Shown here in pieces: positions 1 through 9,276 of a stretch of DNA of 64,000 bases. The stretch is from Cyanobacteria bacterium FACHB-471. Lineage in GTDB: Bacteria; Cyanobacteriota; Cyanobacteriia; Elainellales; Elainellaceae. The DNA lies in the NCBI GenBank assembly GCA_014695345.1, contig JACJOC010000049.1, forward strand, positions 394,466 through 458,465, in the 5' to 3' direction. A model generated the notes under the pieces. It was not told where the DNA came from. It worked only from the letters and a program-made list of their open reading frames with translations, and ran no database searches. Within the stretch, counting starts at the first letter, position 1. Each line of letters begins with the position of its first letter. Made by a program: the position numbers and the translations under genes.

Positions 1-206
1 TGGGCGATCGCTGCCAAGTCCACAGGACAAACCTGTACCTCTACACCTATCTGCATCGCTTCTGCGGCGACCGCGTCTAGCCTGGACTGATTGCGGCTGA
101 CCAAAACTAGATCGATTCCAGCTTTTGCAAAGGACAAGGCAGTGGCTTTGCCAATTCCACTGCTTGCCCCAGTAATCAGGGCACGGTGTTTTAGATCAAG
201 AGTCAT
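1..206 (-). CDS. Short-chain dehydrogenase/reductase, N-terminal part (cut by window edge)
   Basis: Only the first 68 or so codons lie in the window; the rest runs off the left edge. The N-terminus has the classical SDR cofactor motif TGxxxGIG, seen as ITGASSGIGKATALSF at about residues 12-27, followed by a beta strand ending LVLVSRN and an acidic/polar segment. This is the Rossmann half that binds NAD(P)H; the catalytic Ser-Tyr-Lys is outside the window, so substrate cannot be judged. The start is the ATG complementary to 204-206. It lies on the same strand as accA and aar, 414 bases downstream of accA, and could belong to lipid metabolism, but that is only inferred from position. Confidence 0.85.
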   Translation of the reverse strand, partial: MTLDLKHRALITGASSGIGKATALSFAKAGIDLVLVSRNQSRLDAVAAEAMQIGVEVQVCPVDLAAIA

Positions 207-620
207 GAAATTTCCAAAATTCTCAGCCGATTGAGCTAGTACGCCGACCTACGGGGCTGATGGGGCTGTTTGATGTCCCAAAGCAGTAAGGTGAAGGATT
301 GGCGATCGCGTTAAAACCAACGCTACAAAGTTGAAACTAAGACTAAAAACAAAAGGTCAAAGACAACAAGGCTGACCAAATAGCATCAACTCTCTCCAAA
401 TCGTGGCCGAATCGGCACGTTTGAAGCGGCTACCTGCGGTTTCAACAGGGGAGCATACGGAGAAGAGCATAAGGTTAGAAAACCAATAACAACCAGTTCA
501 AGCCCCAAGCAATCTAACGCTCTAAGCAGCGCAGCGATCGCCTGACGCAGAAAGTGTGAACAAATGTTTCTTAAAGGATTATAACACTAGCGATCCCAGC
601 AGGAGCGATCGCCTTCACCT
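207..620. other. Intergenic region between accA and the SDR gene
   Basis: No reading frame that I can support and no clear hairpin terminator. It holds several HIP1 octamers and presumably the promoter of the SDR gene on the minus strand. Confidence 0.5.
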
Positions 621-1604
621 CTAGGCAGGAATCTCGGTAAACATACCGATACTACGGAACTTTTGATAGCGTAAATCTCGCCGCTGCTGTGGCGTCATCT
701 GGCTTAGCTCCGCCAAATGACTGAGCAATGCTTGCTTGAGCGTTTCAGTAGTCTTCAAGGGGTCGGCATGAGCTCCGCCAATAGGTTCTGGTAACAGCTC
801 ATCTAGAATGCCCAGATTCTTTAAGTCCAGTGCAGTGATTCGCAGTGCTTCAGCCGCTTGAGGAGCTTTTGCAGCGTCTTTCCACAAAATTGCAGCGCAC
901 GCTTCAGGACTGGCAACGGTGTAAACAGAATGCTCAAACATCAGCAGGCGATCGCCCACACCCACACCCAATGCACCACCAGAACCACCTTCGCCAATCA
1001 CCGTACAGAGAATCGGCACATCCAAACGGAACATTTCCCGTAAGTTGTAGGCGATCGCTTCTCCCTGCCCCAGTCTTTCTCCCTCTGGTCCAGGAAATGC
1101 TCCGGGGGTGTCAATAAAGGTGATAATCGGCATCCCAAATCGGTTTGCGTGATTCATCAGCCGCATTGCCTTGCGGTAGCCACCCGGAGAAGCCATGCCA
1201 AAGTTTCGCATGACGTTGTCTTTAGTGTCCCTGCCCTTCTGATGCCCCAACATCACCACAGGACGACCATCTAGCCGAGCAACACCACCTACCAGAGCCG
1301 GATCATCTGTGCCTGTCAGGCGATCGCCATGTAGCTCCAGCCATTCATCGCTCATTGCCTGAATGTAGTCCAGCGTACTGGGACGGCGAGGATGGCGAGC
1401 GACCTGAAGCCGCTGGGCTGGAGACAAACTATTAAAAATTTCTTGACGAAGCTGCACGGCACGGGACTCAAGCAGACGAATTTGATCAGAGAGATCGACG
1501 TTATTTTCCTCTGCTAGTTCACGCACACGGATAATATCTGCCTCTAACTTCACCAGAGGCTTCTCAAAATCAAGCAGGACAGGTCTACGTTCAGGAGTTG
1601 CCAT
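621..1604 (-). CDS. accA: Acetyl-CoA carboxylase carboxyltransferase subunit alpha
   Basis: The 327-residue product is the alpha subunit of the carboxyltransferase that moves the carboxyl group from carboxybiotin to acetyl-CoA, giving malonyl-CoA for fatty-acid synthesis; it works as a heterotetramer with AccD, which is not in this window. Length is normal for bacterial AccA. Recognisable features are the N-terminal helical segment ([14 protein letters not shown]), the [12 protein letters not shown] stretch, the crotonase-fold core with [11 protein letters not shown] at about 162-172, and the glycine-rich oxyanion-hole loop [12 protein letters not shown] at about 204-215. The start codon is the ATG complementary to 1602-1604. 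In many cyanobacteria accA sits beside aar as here, tying acyl-ACP supply to acyl-ACP reduction. The 204-base gap to aar is full of GGGGTTAGG-like low-complexity repeats. Confidence 0.98.
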   Translation of the reverse strand: MATPERRPVLLDFEKPLVKLEADIIRVRELAEENNVDLSDQIRLLESRAVQLRQEIFNSLSPAQRLQVARHPRRPSTLDYIQAMSDEWLELHGDRLTGTDDPALVGGVARLDGRPVVMLGHQKGRDTKDNVMRNFGMASPGGYRKAMRLMNHANRFGMPIITFIDTPGAFPGPEGERLGQGEAIAYNLREMFRLDVPILCTVIGEGGSGGALGVGVGDRLLMFEHSVYTVASPEACAAILWKDAAKAPQAAEALRITALDLKNLGILDELLPEPIGGAHADPLKTTETLKQALLSHLAELSQMTPQQRRDLRYQKFRSIGMFTEIPA

Positions 1605-1808
1605 AAGGGGGTTAGGAGTTAGGAACTGGGGGATTAAAGGTGAAGGGGCTGGGGACTGGGGTTAGGGGTTTGTTCCATCCCCAGTTTCCGGTTTGCTCGT
1701 TTTGCTCGTTCCCAAGCTAGAGCTAGGGAAACAAGAGGACATCCAAGAGGAAAAATTACTTTCCTACTTACCAACTTCCCCTTGCCCCTTGCCCCAACCC
1801 CTAGCCCC

Positions 1809-2828
1809 TCAAACTAGCAGAGGACGAAATCCGTGCTTGACCGATACCTGACCGATCAAGTCCATCTTTTCTAGCGTAATCTGATTGCGGCCCCAAGAGA
1901 AATTGGTATAGAGCTTTTCAAATTCCAGCAGCATAGATTCAGCAAAGCAGGCAAAGAGTTGGCGAGCCGGCACGTCCATGTTGACGATGCTCATGATTCG
2001 CCAGTCGATGTCCAGGGAGTGTTCGACGATGCCGCCATTCAAGACGTGTACGCCGGGATGCTGGAGCAAGTTTGCCAGGTTTTTGGGATAACCGCCGTCA
2101 ATCAGCAAGCAAGGCTGCTTTAGCGTGGTGGGATCAATCTCCACGCCTTTGGGCATGCTGGCAACCCAAACGACAATGTCCGCCTGGGGCAACGCTTCAT
2201 CCAGACTCATGATCTTGCCGCGCCCCAACTCTTCCTGAAGAACCTGTAATCGTTCCTGGTTGCGGGCGACTAACAGCAGCTCGGCTACGTCAGTACGGGC
2301 ATCGAGCCAGCGGCAGATGGCGCTGCCGATGTCTCCTGTTGCCCCGCAAACCGCAACCGTTGCTTTGGAAAGTTCAATTCCTAGCTTTTGGGAAGCTTGC
2401 TCGACCTGACGGCAAATGATGTAGGCCGTGTGAGTGTTTCCGGTAGTAAAACGTTCAAACTCTAGCTTGACATTTCGCACCTGGCGAATCTGCTGGAGGT
2501 TGAAATTCTCGAAGATGATTGAGGAAAAGCCGCCCAGAGCCGTGATATTGATGCCGTGCTTTTGGGCATGAGCCATCGCGTTGACGATTTTGCGAGTGGC
2601 GGCTTTGATGCGTCGAGTCGCTAGCATTTCTGGTAAAAAGCAGGATTCGACGTATCGACCTTCAATTTGTTGACCTGTGACGCTAGTGACTTTGATGGTG
2701 TCAACGATTTGAGGTGGGGCGCTGCACCAAAAATCTAATCCCTGGTCGGCATATTCGGGATATCCAAGTTCTCTAGCGACGGATTGGGCGTGTTCTAGGC
2801 TGGTGAGGTGACCGATTAAACCAAACAT
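1809..2828 (-). CDS. aar: Long-chain acyl-[acyl-carrier-protein] reductase
   Basis: This 339-residue enzyme reduces fatty acyl-ACP to the fatty aldehyde with NADPH, the first step of cyanobacterial alkane synthesis. The sequence matches the family closely from [15 protein letters not shown] to the end. The Rossmann motif [15 protein letters not shown] is at about 164-178. Counting back from the C-terminus, the cysteine of LFACFAES is residue 294, the position of the acyl-thioester cysteine described for the Synechococcus enzyme. Other family blocks are [12 protein letters not shown] and [14 protein letters not shown]. Its usual neighbour, aldehyde-deformylating oxygenase (ado), normally sits directly upstream; here the upstream gene is an ABC ATPase and no ado is found anywhere in the window. 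Function as a reductase is confident; the pathway end product is not. Confidence 0.97.
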   Translation of the reverse strand: MFGLIGHLTSLEHAQSVARELGYPEYADQGLDFWCSAPPQIVDTIKVTSVTGQQIEGRYVESCFLPEMLATRRIKAATRKIVNAMAHAQKHGINITALGGFSSIIFENFNLQQIRQVRNVKLEFERFTTGNTHTAYIICRQVEQASQKLGIELSKATVAVCGATGDIGSAICRWLDARTDVAELLLVARNQERLQVLQEELGRGKIMSLDEALPQADIVVWVASMPKGVEIDPTTLKQPCLLIDGGYPKNLANLLQHPGVHVLNGGIVEHSLDIDWRIMSIVNMDVPARQLFACFAESMLLEFEKLYTNFSWGRNQITLEKMDLIGQVSVKHGFRPLLV

Positions 2829-3030
2829 GAATGGCTCTACGCTATGCCTGCTATTTAGGCGAAATGGGGGATATAAAGGCGAAAACAGAAGTAAACACTC
2901 TTAAAAATACTACATGAAGCCATGAACCAGAAGAAAAACTTGCTGGCGATCGCCAATAGAACTTGAGCGAGTGTTACCCAGTATTGCAATCCTATCGGAA
3001 TCGTCTGTGGATTGCCATCAGACTGCCGAA

Positions 3031-4764
3031 CTATCGAGACAATAAGGGCGCAGCCGCGAGGAGGGTTTTGGTGTAGGGGTGTTGAGGGTTAGAAAAGATT
3101 TTTGCAGTGGCTCCCAGTTCTACAATTTGCCCAGAGTTCATCACGGCGATGCGATCGCACAAAAACCTTGCCACCCAAAGGTCATGGGTAATGAACAGGT
3201 AGGTCAGGTCAAATTCGCGCTTGAGTTCTAGCATCAGCTCTAGCACCTGCGCCTGCACGCTGGCATCGAGCATACTCACCGGTTCGTCGCAAATCAGCAG
3301 TTTGGGCTGGGTGATTAGGGCACGGGCGATCGCGACCCGCTGCTGCTGTCCGCCCGAAAGATCCCCCGGATAGCGATTGTAGAATTCTGTCGCTGGCGTT
3401 AACCCCACCCGCTCCAGCATTTGCAAAACTTTTTCCCTTGCAGCGGCGGTATCTGCCAAGCGGTGAATTAGGAGCGGATCAGCAATGCTCTGCCCCACAG
3501 TCATCGAAGGATTCAGGCAGGCGTGAGGATCTTGAAAGATCATTTGAATCTGTCGTCGCTGCTGTCGCATAGAAGCACCAGAAAAAGCAGTCAAATCCTT
3601 TCCCAGAAACTCTACCCGCCCGTCGGTCGGGCGAATCAGTTGCAGAATAGTGCGAGACAGCGTGCTTTTGCCGCAGCCCGACTCCCCAACCAGTCCCAAG
3701 ATTTCACCAGGATAAAGCTCCAGGTTGACCCCATCAACCGCTTTAATCGTGCGGTCTTCAGCCGGAAAGAACAGCTTGGCAACAAAATTTTGCTCCAGCG
3801 TGTAGTACTGCTTCAAATCCTGCAACCGCAGTAGCGGCTCACCTGACTTTGTTGCATTAGAGTGCTCCTTCTCACTCCCCAATTCCGCTATCCCCCCACT
3901 CCCCTCCGTCGGAACTGCCTGAACATGCAGCGCTGCCTTCAGCAACATCTGCGTGTACTCATGCTGAGGATTTTGCAAAACCGCTCGAGCGGCTCCGGTT
4001 TCGACAACCTTGCCTCGATACATCACGGCGATGCGATCGCAATACTCGCCAATCATCGCCAGGTCATGGGAAATCAGCAGCAGCCCCATCTGCCGTTCCT
4101 GGCAAAGCCGGGTGAGTTCGCGCAAAATCTGGGCAGAAACGGTGACATCCAGGCTCGTGGTCGGTTCGTCCGCGACAATCAGCTTGGGGTTGAGCAACAG
4201 CGCCAGGGCGATCGCCACCCGTTGTCTCATGCCGCCGCTAAACTCGTGTGGATACTGATTCCAGCGGCTTGCGGGAATTTTGACCGCTTCCAGAGTGGCG
4301 ATCGCCTCTGTCTTTGCTGCCTGTTGGGAAAGCTGGGGACGGTGGGCGCGGAGTGTTTCAATGCAGTGATCGCCAATCGTCATTAGCGGATCAAGGCGAG
4401 TCATTGGATCTTGGAAAATTAGCGCGACTGCTTCGCCGCGAAACCGCCGCAGCTCTTCCGGGGAAAAGTTGAAGAGCGATCGCCCCCCAAACGTAACTTT
4501 GCCCTCTATGCGAGTCGAAGCGGACAGCAGCCGCATCGCCGCTCGTCCCAAGGTTGACTTGCCACAGCCCGATTCACCCACCAAGCCCAGCCGCTCTCCC
4601 GGTTGAATCGTTAGCGATACGTCATCAACCGCCCAAGGGGTCGAGGAATAGTCTGGGGTACACTCCGAAGTGGAATCTTGATCCGTCGCTGCTGCACCGT
4701 TTCCACTGCGATGACTGGGATAGGCAACTCGCAGATTTTCAATGCGGAATAGGGCTTCGGTCAT
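3031..4764 (-). CDS. ABC transporter with two fused ATPase domains (oligopeptide/nickel type)
   Basis: The 577-residue protein carries two complete ATP-binding cassettes of the DppD/DppF class. Domain 1 has Walker A GLVGESGCGKSTLGR near residue 59, signature FSGGMRQRVAIALAL and Walker B IVADEPTTSLDV. Domain 2 has Walker A GLVGESGCGKSTLSR near 357, signature LSGGQQQRVAIARAL and Walker B LICDEPVSMLDAS. Each ends with the family tail xxPQHxYTxxLLxAA. Such fusions power uptake of peptides, nickel or similar solutes through two inner-membrane permeases and a periplasmic binding protein. No permease or binding-protein gene is adjacent, so substrate is open. The start is the ATG at 4762-4764. The two halves are joined by a short low-complexity linker (VPTEGSGGIAELGSEKE). 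Confidence 0.93.
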   Translation of the reverse strand: MTEALFRIENLRVAYPSHRSGNGAAATDQDSTSECTPDYSSTPWAVDDVSLTIQPGERLGLVGESGCGKSTLGRAAMRLLSASTRIEGKVTFGGRSLFNFSPEELRRFRGEAVALIFQDPMTRLDPLMTIGDHCIETLRAHRPQLSQQAAKTEAIATLEAVKIPASRWNQYPHEFSGGMRQRVAIALALLLNPKLIVADEPTTSLDVTVSAQILRELTRLCQERQMGLLLISHDLAMIGEYCDRIAVMYRGKVVETGAARAVLQNPQHEYTQMLLKAALHVQAVPTEGSGGIAELGSEKEHSNATKSGEPLLRLQDLKQYYTLEQNFVAKLFFPAEDRTIKAVDGVNLELYPGEILGLVGESGCGKSTLSRTILQLIRPTDGRVEFLGKDLTAFSGASMRQQRRQIQMIFQDPHACLNPSMTVGQSIADPLLIHRLADTAAAREKVLQMLERVGLTPATEFYNRYPGDLSGGQQQRVAIARALITQPKLLICDEPVSMLDASVQAQVLELMLELKREFDLTYLFITHDLWVARFLCDRIAVMNSGQIVELGATAKIFSNPQHPYTKTLLAAAPLLSR

Positions 4765-4865
4765 GTTTAAAGGGCAGCGTCGCGGCTCTGACGTTTGATC
4801 GCTATTATCCTACAGCCGTTCTTGGTTAGCTGAGAGAATGTTTGAGGCTAACCCAGCTTACGAAT

Positions 4866-6065
4866 TTACGAATCGGGTAAGTCATATTGCCCCACAATTT
4901 GCTTGGCATAATCTGGAACGTGTGCCTCTAATTTCTCCGGGTGATTGCGCTTGACATACAGGTAATTGCGAGTGAAGTGAGAGTCGATTGAGAAGCGGGC
5001 GTATTCCAATCCTTTTGGCCCAACCTTCTCGATTACGACACCCATCAGTTTGGCAGCCCACATTGGCAGGGTGACTCCCTTATCGTAAGCAGGAATGCTT
5101 TGCTGAACAGCATTGTGGCGATCGCCCTGACTCATCACAGGCTGCGTCTCAATTTGATCCCAAACCAGATCGAGCATGGTTTGACCGCGATCGTTTCGCA
5201 CAACAATCCACTGCCAACCAAAGGGTGCGCCCATGTAGCCAACCACCAAATCCGCCAACGAATTGACGTAATCAAAACAGCTCATACAGGACGGCGCAAA
5301 CACATCCTTAAGCTGATTGGTTTTCAGCCCAAAAAAGGGCACCGTTTCCACTGAGCCATCTTCGTGCTTGAAATGCACCCGAAAGTCCTGCATGAATTCG
5401 TAATGCACAACAGTTTCGGGCGATCGGCTGGTCGTTTCCAGGAATTTCTGCAACCCAGCACGATTGACGTTATCGACGCAGGGTGTACCCAACACATAGA
5501 GCTTTTCTAAGCCCAGTTCTTGCTCAACCGCCCGGAGTGCTTGAATTTGACAGCCTACTCCAATTACCAGCAGTCGCTTCATCCCAGACTGCTCAATTTG
5601 CTCCAGTACTGATAGATTGGGCGATAGTGTGGGCTTATTTACCCGTGCCGCCAAAATTTCTTCTGGCGTTCGGGCAATTACGGGCATCGGCTGAAAGCGG
5701 TCTTCTTTCGTGTTTTGCACACAAACTACGCCTTCGACCATGCCCCGATTCAGCATTTGAATCGCGATCGAACTCACAATTCCCGTCCACTGTGCGCCTT
5801 CGATTGGCTCAGTTTTTCGCGCTGCCATCATGCCCTGGCTGACGCCAAAGTACCAGTCATCAGGATTGTCGAGATCGCGCGATCGCCCGTGGGTCTGTTC
5901 TTCCAACTCGCCAATCTGCTGATTGAGAAAAGCGCAGGCTTCTTTTACATGCTGAATGTAGTAGGTATCACATAGCCCACACTCGCTACAAAGTTCTTTG
6001 GCAGGACGGATGCTACTCGGCTTGAGGGCTTTGGCTTTGCGCTTTTGGGAATCTGTCAGCGTCAT
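4866..6065 (-). CDS. bciB: Ferredoxin-type 3,8-divinyl (proto)chlorophyllide 8-vinyl reductase
   Basis: The 399-residue protein belongs to the FrhB/FdhB (F420-hydrogenase beta) family. Length and end-to-end features agree with cyanobacterial BciB (Slr1923 type), which reduces the 8-vinyl group of divinyl chlorophyllides with ferredoxin, FAD and Fe-S clusters to give monovinyl chlorophyll. Cysteines for clusters are visible in ELCSECGLCDTYY (about 26-38) with a further Cys near 44, in the central VGCQIQALRAV and GTPCVDNVNRAG blocks, and in APSCMSCFDYVNSLADL. The FrhB N- and C-terminal domains are both complete. The start is the ATG complementary to 6063-6065. The closest alternative family member is 7-hydroxymethyl chlorophyll a reductase; in cyanobacteria the 8-vinyl reductase assignment is more likely. 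Confidence 0.9.
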   Translation of the reverse strand: MTLTDSQKRKAKALKPSSIRPAKELCSECGLCDTYYIQHVKEACAFLNQQIGELEEQTHGRSRDLDNPDDWYFGVSQGMMAARKTEPIEGAQWTGIVSSIAIQMLNRGMVEGVVCVQNTKEDRFQPMPVIARTPEEILAARVNKPTLSPNLSVLEQIEQSGMKRLLVIGVGCQIQALRAVEQELGLEKLYVLGTPCVDNVNRAGLQKFLETTSRSPETVVHYEFMQDFRVHFKHEDGSVETVPFFGLKTNQLKDVFAPSCMSCFDYVNSLADLVVGYMGAPFGWQWIVVRNDRGQTMLDLVWDQIETQPVMSQGDRHNAVQQSIPAYDKGVTLPMWAAKLMGVVIEKVGPKGLEYARFSIDSHFTRNYLYVKRNHPEKLEAHVPDYAKQIVGQYDLPDS

Positions 6066-6263
6066 CGTAAATGCGGTTCATCAAACACAGCTTTTCTTAA
6101 AATACCGTCATGGCAGCGGATGTGGATGCGATCGCCCTACTCATGACACATTAATTATGGTTTCGCTTTCCTGCTGGGGCGATCGCCCAACTGATTCCCC
6201 AATTCATTCAACGCGCTAAAGCAGTTAGAGTTACGCAAGCGCTAGAAGAATTTGAAAAATCAA

Positions 6264-6560
6264 TCAGGGCATGATGTCATTCAGGCTGAGATTTATCTCA
6301 GGCAAGAGGGGTGAGGCGATCACTTGCCCTAACCGATATTGCTGTTGTTGGTACTCACCACTCACCAATTGGCAGACTGTAAAAGTAGGCTGTTTTGGCT
6401 TTCCAATAAACGCAAGTCCACCCAAGCCCCGAAAATCCGCAATCCAATATTCTGGGATTCCTAGCAGCGCATATTCCTCTACCTTCCGGGCATAGTCATC
6501 CTGCCAGTTCGTACTCACCACCTCTGCCACCAGTCGGATCGCCTTACCACTCGTTAAAAC
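6264..6560 (-). pseudogene. Remnant of a Uma2-family (DUF820) nuclease-fold gene
   Basis: The frame encodes only the C-terminal half of a Uma2/DUF820 protein: SGKAIRLVAEVVSTNWQDD, then KVEEYALLGIPEYWIADFRG, a beta segment and the end LGQVIASPLLPEINLSL. The core PD-(D/E)xK-like strand with E in VAEVVS and the xYALLGIPEYWI helix-strand pair are preserved, but an in-frame TAG lies just upstream of KQPVLTSGK, and the N-terminal region that normally precedes it is missing. A GTG inside LVAEVV could start an 88-residue product, too short for the fold. I read it as a truncated, probably dead copy; this family is present in many copies in cyanobacteria. Confidence 0.7.
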
Positions 6561-6624
6561 GGGCTGTTTCTAGGGCTACTAATTTGGGAACCTTGCTAAT
6601 TGATATATTTTGCAAGCCAGTATT

Positions 6625-7134
6625 ATGCAGTCACTTCATTCCTTAATTGATGGAAACTTTTCGCACCCTAAATATGGACGCTTGTTGCATTGTTGTGACT
6701 CTCAAAATCCCAGTATTTTGCACTATTCTGTTCAACTTAATGATTCAGAATCTTTGGCATGGGAGCCTATCTATTGCAATCGCCAAAAGGACATAGGAAG
6801 AGTAGCGATTTGGCAAGTTGATTGGAGCCGTTTTCAACCTGCAAAATGGGTGAAGCACCTAGAGAAAGAGCAGATTAAAAAGGCGTTACACATTTCTGTC
6901 AACCAACTTCACGAACACTGGCAATACGAACTGTTCCGGTTCAACTGCGAACACTGGGCACGTTTAGTAACAACTGGAGACTGTCGCTGCTTCCAAATTC
7001 AAGAGTTTAAGAAATTGCAGCATATTCCAGCTATGGGCATCGTCGTTGTAGGCATTGCTGGATTGATTACAGGTGCATGGGAACATAATGGTTATGCTCA
7101 AGAGCTGATTGAGGAAGGAATGGGTGCAGGCTAA
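6625..7134 (+). CDS. LRAT/NlpC-P60-like protein
   Basis: A protein of about 169 residues from the ATG at 6625; a TTG 15 bases earlier is less likely. The diagnostic element is FNCEHWARLVTTGDCRCFQ at about residues 102-120, the NCEHW/F catalytic-cysteine block of LRAT-domain proteins within the permuted NlpC/P60 thiol-hydrolase/acyltransferase clan. An upstream histidine (YGRLLHCC) could be the partner. A C-terminal hydrophobic segment (AMGIVVVGIAGLITGAW) could anchor it to a membrane, as in mammalian LRAT and H-REV107 proteins. No good Shine-Dalgarno is visible, and base composition is a little more AT-rich than in the neighbours, perhaps from transfer. Substrate is unknown; a phospholipid or peptide-bond target is only an inference from family. 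Confidence 0.65.
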   Translation: MQSLHSLIDGNFSHPKYGRLLHCCDSQNPSILHYSVQLNDSESLAWEPIYCNRQKDIGRVAIWQVDWSRFQPAKWVKHLEKEQIKKALHISVNQLHEHWQYELFRFNCEHWARLVTTGDCRCFQIQEFKKLQHIPAMGIVVVGIAGLITGAWEHNGYAQELIEEGMGAG

Positions 7135-7224
7135 GACGATCCTCAAGGGAGAGGATTCAATTACCTTTAAGCATTTCACACTTATAATGCTTGTAATTAA
7201 GGTTAGCCACAGTAGGTTAATGCT

Positions 7225-7656
7225 TTGAAAACGGAAACTGATCAGGCTCAGATCGAACACATCATTCAAACGCTCAAGCAAGATTTGCCGACGTTGTTTG
7301 AGCGAGATATTACTTACGATATTTATTCTCAAGATATTCTTTTCAAAGATCCGATTAGTCGATTTAAGGGAAAGTTTAACTATCGAATTATCTTTTGGAC
7401 GCTGCGATTTCACGGTCAGCTATTTTTTACAGAACTGTATTTTGATTTGCATGATGTGTATCAGTCTGAAGAAAACATCATCTTGGCAGATTGGACAGTA
7501 CGCGGAACTTTGAGGCTGCCCTGGAAAGCAAAGATATTTTTTAACGGTCAGTCTTGCTATCGGCTGACTGACGAGAAGCTAATTTACGAACACATTGATA
7601 CCTGGGACCGCAAACCAAGCGAAATTCTGCGCCAGTTTTTTCGCAAGGGCATGTAG
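7225..7656 (+). CDS. DUF2358 family protein (SnoaL-like fold)
   Basis: The 143-residue product matches the DUF2358 family of cyanobacteria and chloroplasts. The pattern is an N-terminal helix (IIQTLKQDLPTLFERD), the YDIYSQDILFKDPISRFKG block, then alternating beta strands with WTLRFHG, LADWTVRGTLRLPWKAK and a C-terminal YEHIDTWDRKPSEILRQF. This arrangement is like the cone-shaped NTF2/SnoaL fold. The start is a TTG at 7225, with no in-frame ATG nearby. The biochemical role of the family is not known to me. It stands alone, with 90 bases upstream and about 235 bases before the permease. Confidence 0.8.
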   Translation: MKTETDQAQIEHIIQTLKQDLPTLFERDITYDIYSQDILFKDPISRFKGKFNYRIIFWTLRFHGQLFFTELYFDLHDVYQSEENIILADWTVRGTLRLPWKAKIFFNGQSCYRLTDEKLIYEHIDTWDRKPSEILRQFFRKGM

Positions 7657-7844
7657 GGGGATTCAGCAAAGGTACGATCTAAGCAGTTCCGGCAGGTGGT
7701 TTTATGGCGATCGCCCTTCCCCATTTCCCCGATCAGCAACTCAGTCTGACCAAAATTTTTCCGGGACAAACTAATATCCAAGGAGCTTCATAGTGTCTGG
7801 TGGTCTATGATACCGTTCACGTTGCTCAAGAAGCCTGAGAATAT

Positions 7845-7882
7845 GCCCCATCTAAAAAACTATGAGATTCTCATAAAGGGGC
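7845..7882 (+). promoter_or_regulatory. Nested hairpin covering the ribosome-binding site of the NCS1 permease gene
   Basis: GCCCC (7845-7849) can pair with GGGGC (7878-7882), and between them lies a perfect inverted repeat, TATGAGA-T-TCTCATA (7861-7875). The paired GGGG is the Shine-Dalgarno sequence of the permease ATG at 7892, so folding would hide it. An A-rich strand (TCTAAAAAAC, 7851-7860) separates the two 5-prime arms. This geometry suits translational control by a ligand, a protein or temperature. It matches no riboswitch class I can name with confidence. Confidence 0.5.
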
Positions 7883-7891
7883 TTGCCAGCT

Positions 7892-9208
7892 ATGAGTGTG
7901 ACGAACTCGCAGGATTCGCAAACGGTTGACCAATCGCAGGCAGAAGAAGATTATCCCTTAACTGCAGTGCCCCTATATGCGCGAAAGTCCTTCCTCTCAA
8001 TGGCTTTCATGCTGCTGGGGTTTACCCTCTATTCAGGCACCTTCTTTGCTGGAGGGTTAGTGGGTCCAGCCTTTCGATTTTTCCCAGATTTGGTTGGTCT
8101 GCTGGTTGTTGGCAACCTGATCTTGGGCGGATATGCTGCAGCCCTGGCCTACATTGCTTCTAAGACGGGGCTTTCGACAGTACTAATGGCGAGATTTAGC
8201 TTTGGCAGCGTTGGTTCTCGCTGGGTTGACTTCCTTCTAGGGTTCACACAGGTGGGTTGGTATGCCTGGGGTTCAGGGCTCATTGCCGATTTGCTCAATC
8301 AGCTGGCAGGTGTACCAGAATCGTGGAACTGGCTAATCATTTTATTTTTCACCTATTTCTTTTGCATTACTGCTTACATTGGCTATCGAGCAATGGACTG
8401 GTATAGCCGCATTGCCGTCCCCGCCATCATCATTTTGATGCTGTGGAGTTTGACCATTTCAGCAAACCAGATCGGCGGCTTTGAGGGCTTGCAGGCGGTT
8501 CAGCCTTCAGGCGAGTTGGGTATTGGGGCAGCACTGACGATTATCGTCGGTACGTTTATCTCAGGCGGCACTCAAGCAACCAACTGGAGCCGATTTTCTG
8601 ACTCTCCTCGCACAGCAACGCTCTCCACGCTGGCGGCTTTCTTTATTGCCAATGGCTTTGTGGTTTTTGGTGGTGCTTTTTCAGCGCTGGTTTACCAGAA
8701 CTCTGACATGGTTATGGTGATGGCACGTCAGGGGCTGCTGGTGGCCGGCTTCATTCTGCTATTTCTCAACATGTGGAGTACACAGGACAACACTATCTAT
8801 GCGTTTTCGATCGCCTTCTCTCACATGTTTCGCACCAAAAAACGCACTTTCTTTGTGTTGATCGGAGCCACGATCGCCCTTGCCCTCGCCTGGGGCGGCA
8901 TTTACGAAAGTTCTCAATTCATCAACTTCTTAATTCTGCTAGGTACATTTATTCCACCTGTGGGCGGTGTGGTGATGGCGGACTATTGGCTCTATCGTCG
9001 TGGTCAGTTTCCTTCACTGGATGAACCGCAGCCTGCGTTTAACTGGGCGGGAATTGCAGCTTATGTCATAGCAGCGGCGATCGCCTACTTCACCGGCAAG
9101 GCAGGCATTGGCATTGCTCCAGTCAACGGCATCATCATTGCGGCAGTGCTGTACCCAATTCTGACCAAAGTGATTCCTCAGCCAACCGGCACGACAGCCC
9201 TCAAGTAG
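7892..9208 (+). CDS. NCS1-family nucleobase/cytosine permease
   Basis: The protein of about 438 residues is an inner-membrane transporter of the nucleobase:cation symporter-1 family (CodB-like), with around twelve hydrophobic segments. The N-terminal half has the family signatures LMARFSFGSVGSRWVDFLLG and GWYAWGSGLIADLLNQLAG, and the second half has the SGGTQATNWSRFSDSPRTA loop and FLNMWSTQDNTIYAFSIAFS. NCS1 proteins import cytosine, purines, hydantoins, thiamine or allantoin with Na+ or H+; the exact solute cannot be set from sequence here. I choose the ATG at 7892 because AAAGGGG lies 11 bases upstream; a TTG at 7883 is in frame but lies on the Shine-Dalgarno. A hairpin over that site suggests translational control. 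No nucleobase deaminase gene is adjacent. Confidence 0.9.
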   Translation: MSVTNSQDSQTVDQSQAEEDYPLTAVPLYARKSFLSMAFMLLGFTLYSGTFFAGGLVGPAFRFFPDLVGLLVVGNLILGGYAAALAYIASKTGLSTVLMARFSFGSVGSRWVDFLLGFTQVGWYAWGSGLIADLLNQLAGVPESWNWLIILFFTYFFCITAYIGYRAMDWYSRIAVPAIIILMLWSLTISANQIGGFEGLQAVQPSGELGIGAALTIIVGTFISGGTQATNWSRFSDSPRTATLSTLAAFFIANGFVVFGGAFSALVYQNSDMVMVMARQGLLVAGFILLFLNMWSTQDNTIYAFSIAFSHMFRTKKRTFFVLIGATIALALAWGGIYESSQFINFLILLGTFIPPVGGVVMADYWLYRRGQFPSLDEPQPAFNWAGIAAYVIAAAIAYFTGKAGIGIAPVNGIIIAAVLYPILTKVIPQPTGTTALK

Positions 9209-9276
9209 GGATACCCGCTTTCCACAGTCAAGAATGGCTATCCTAGACTAGAGACTGATGCTAGGAGAGTTTTTAG

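Noticed and set aside
7851..7862. AAAAAACTA resembling the tail of the preQ1-I riboswitch, upstream of the NCS1 permease
   Set aside because: The P1 stem and C-rich loop that must precede the tail are not there, so only the simple hairpin is reported.
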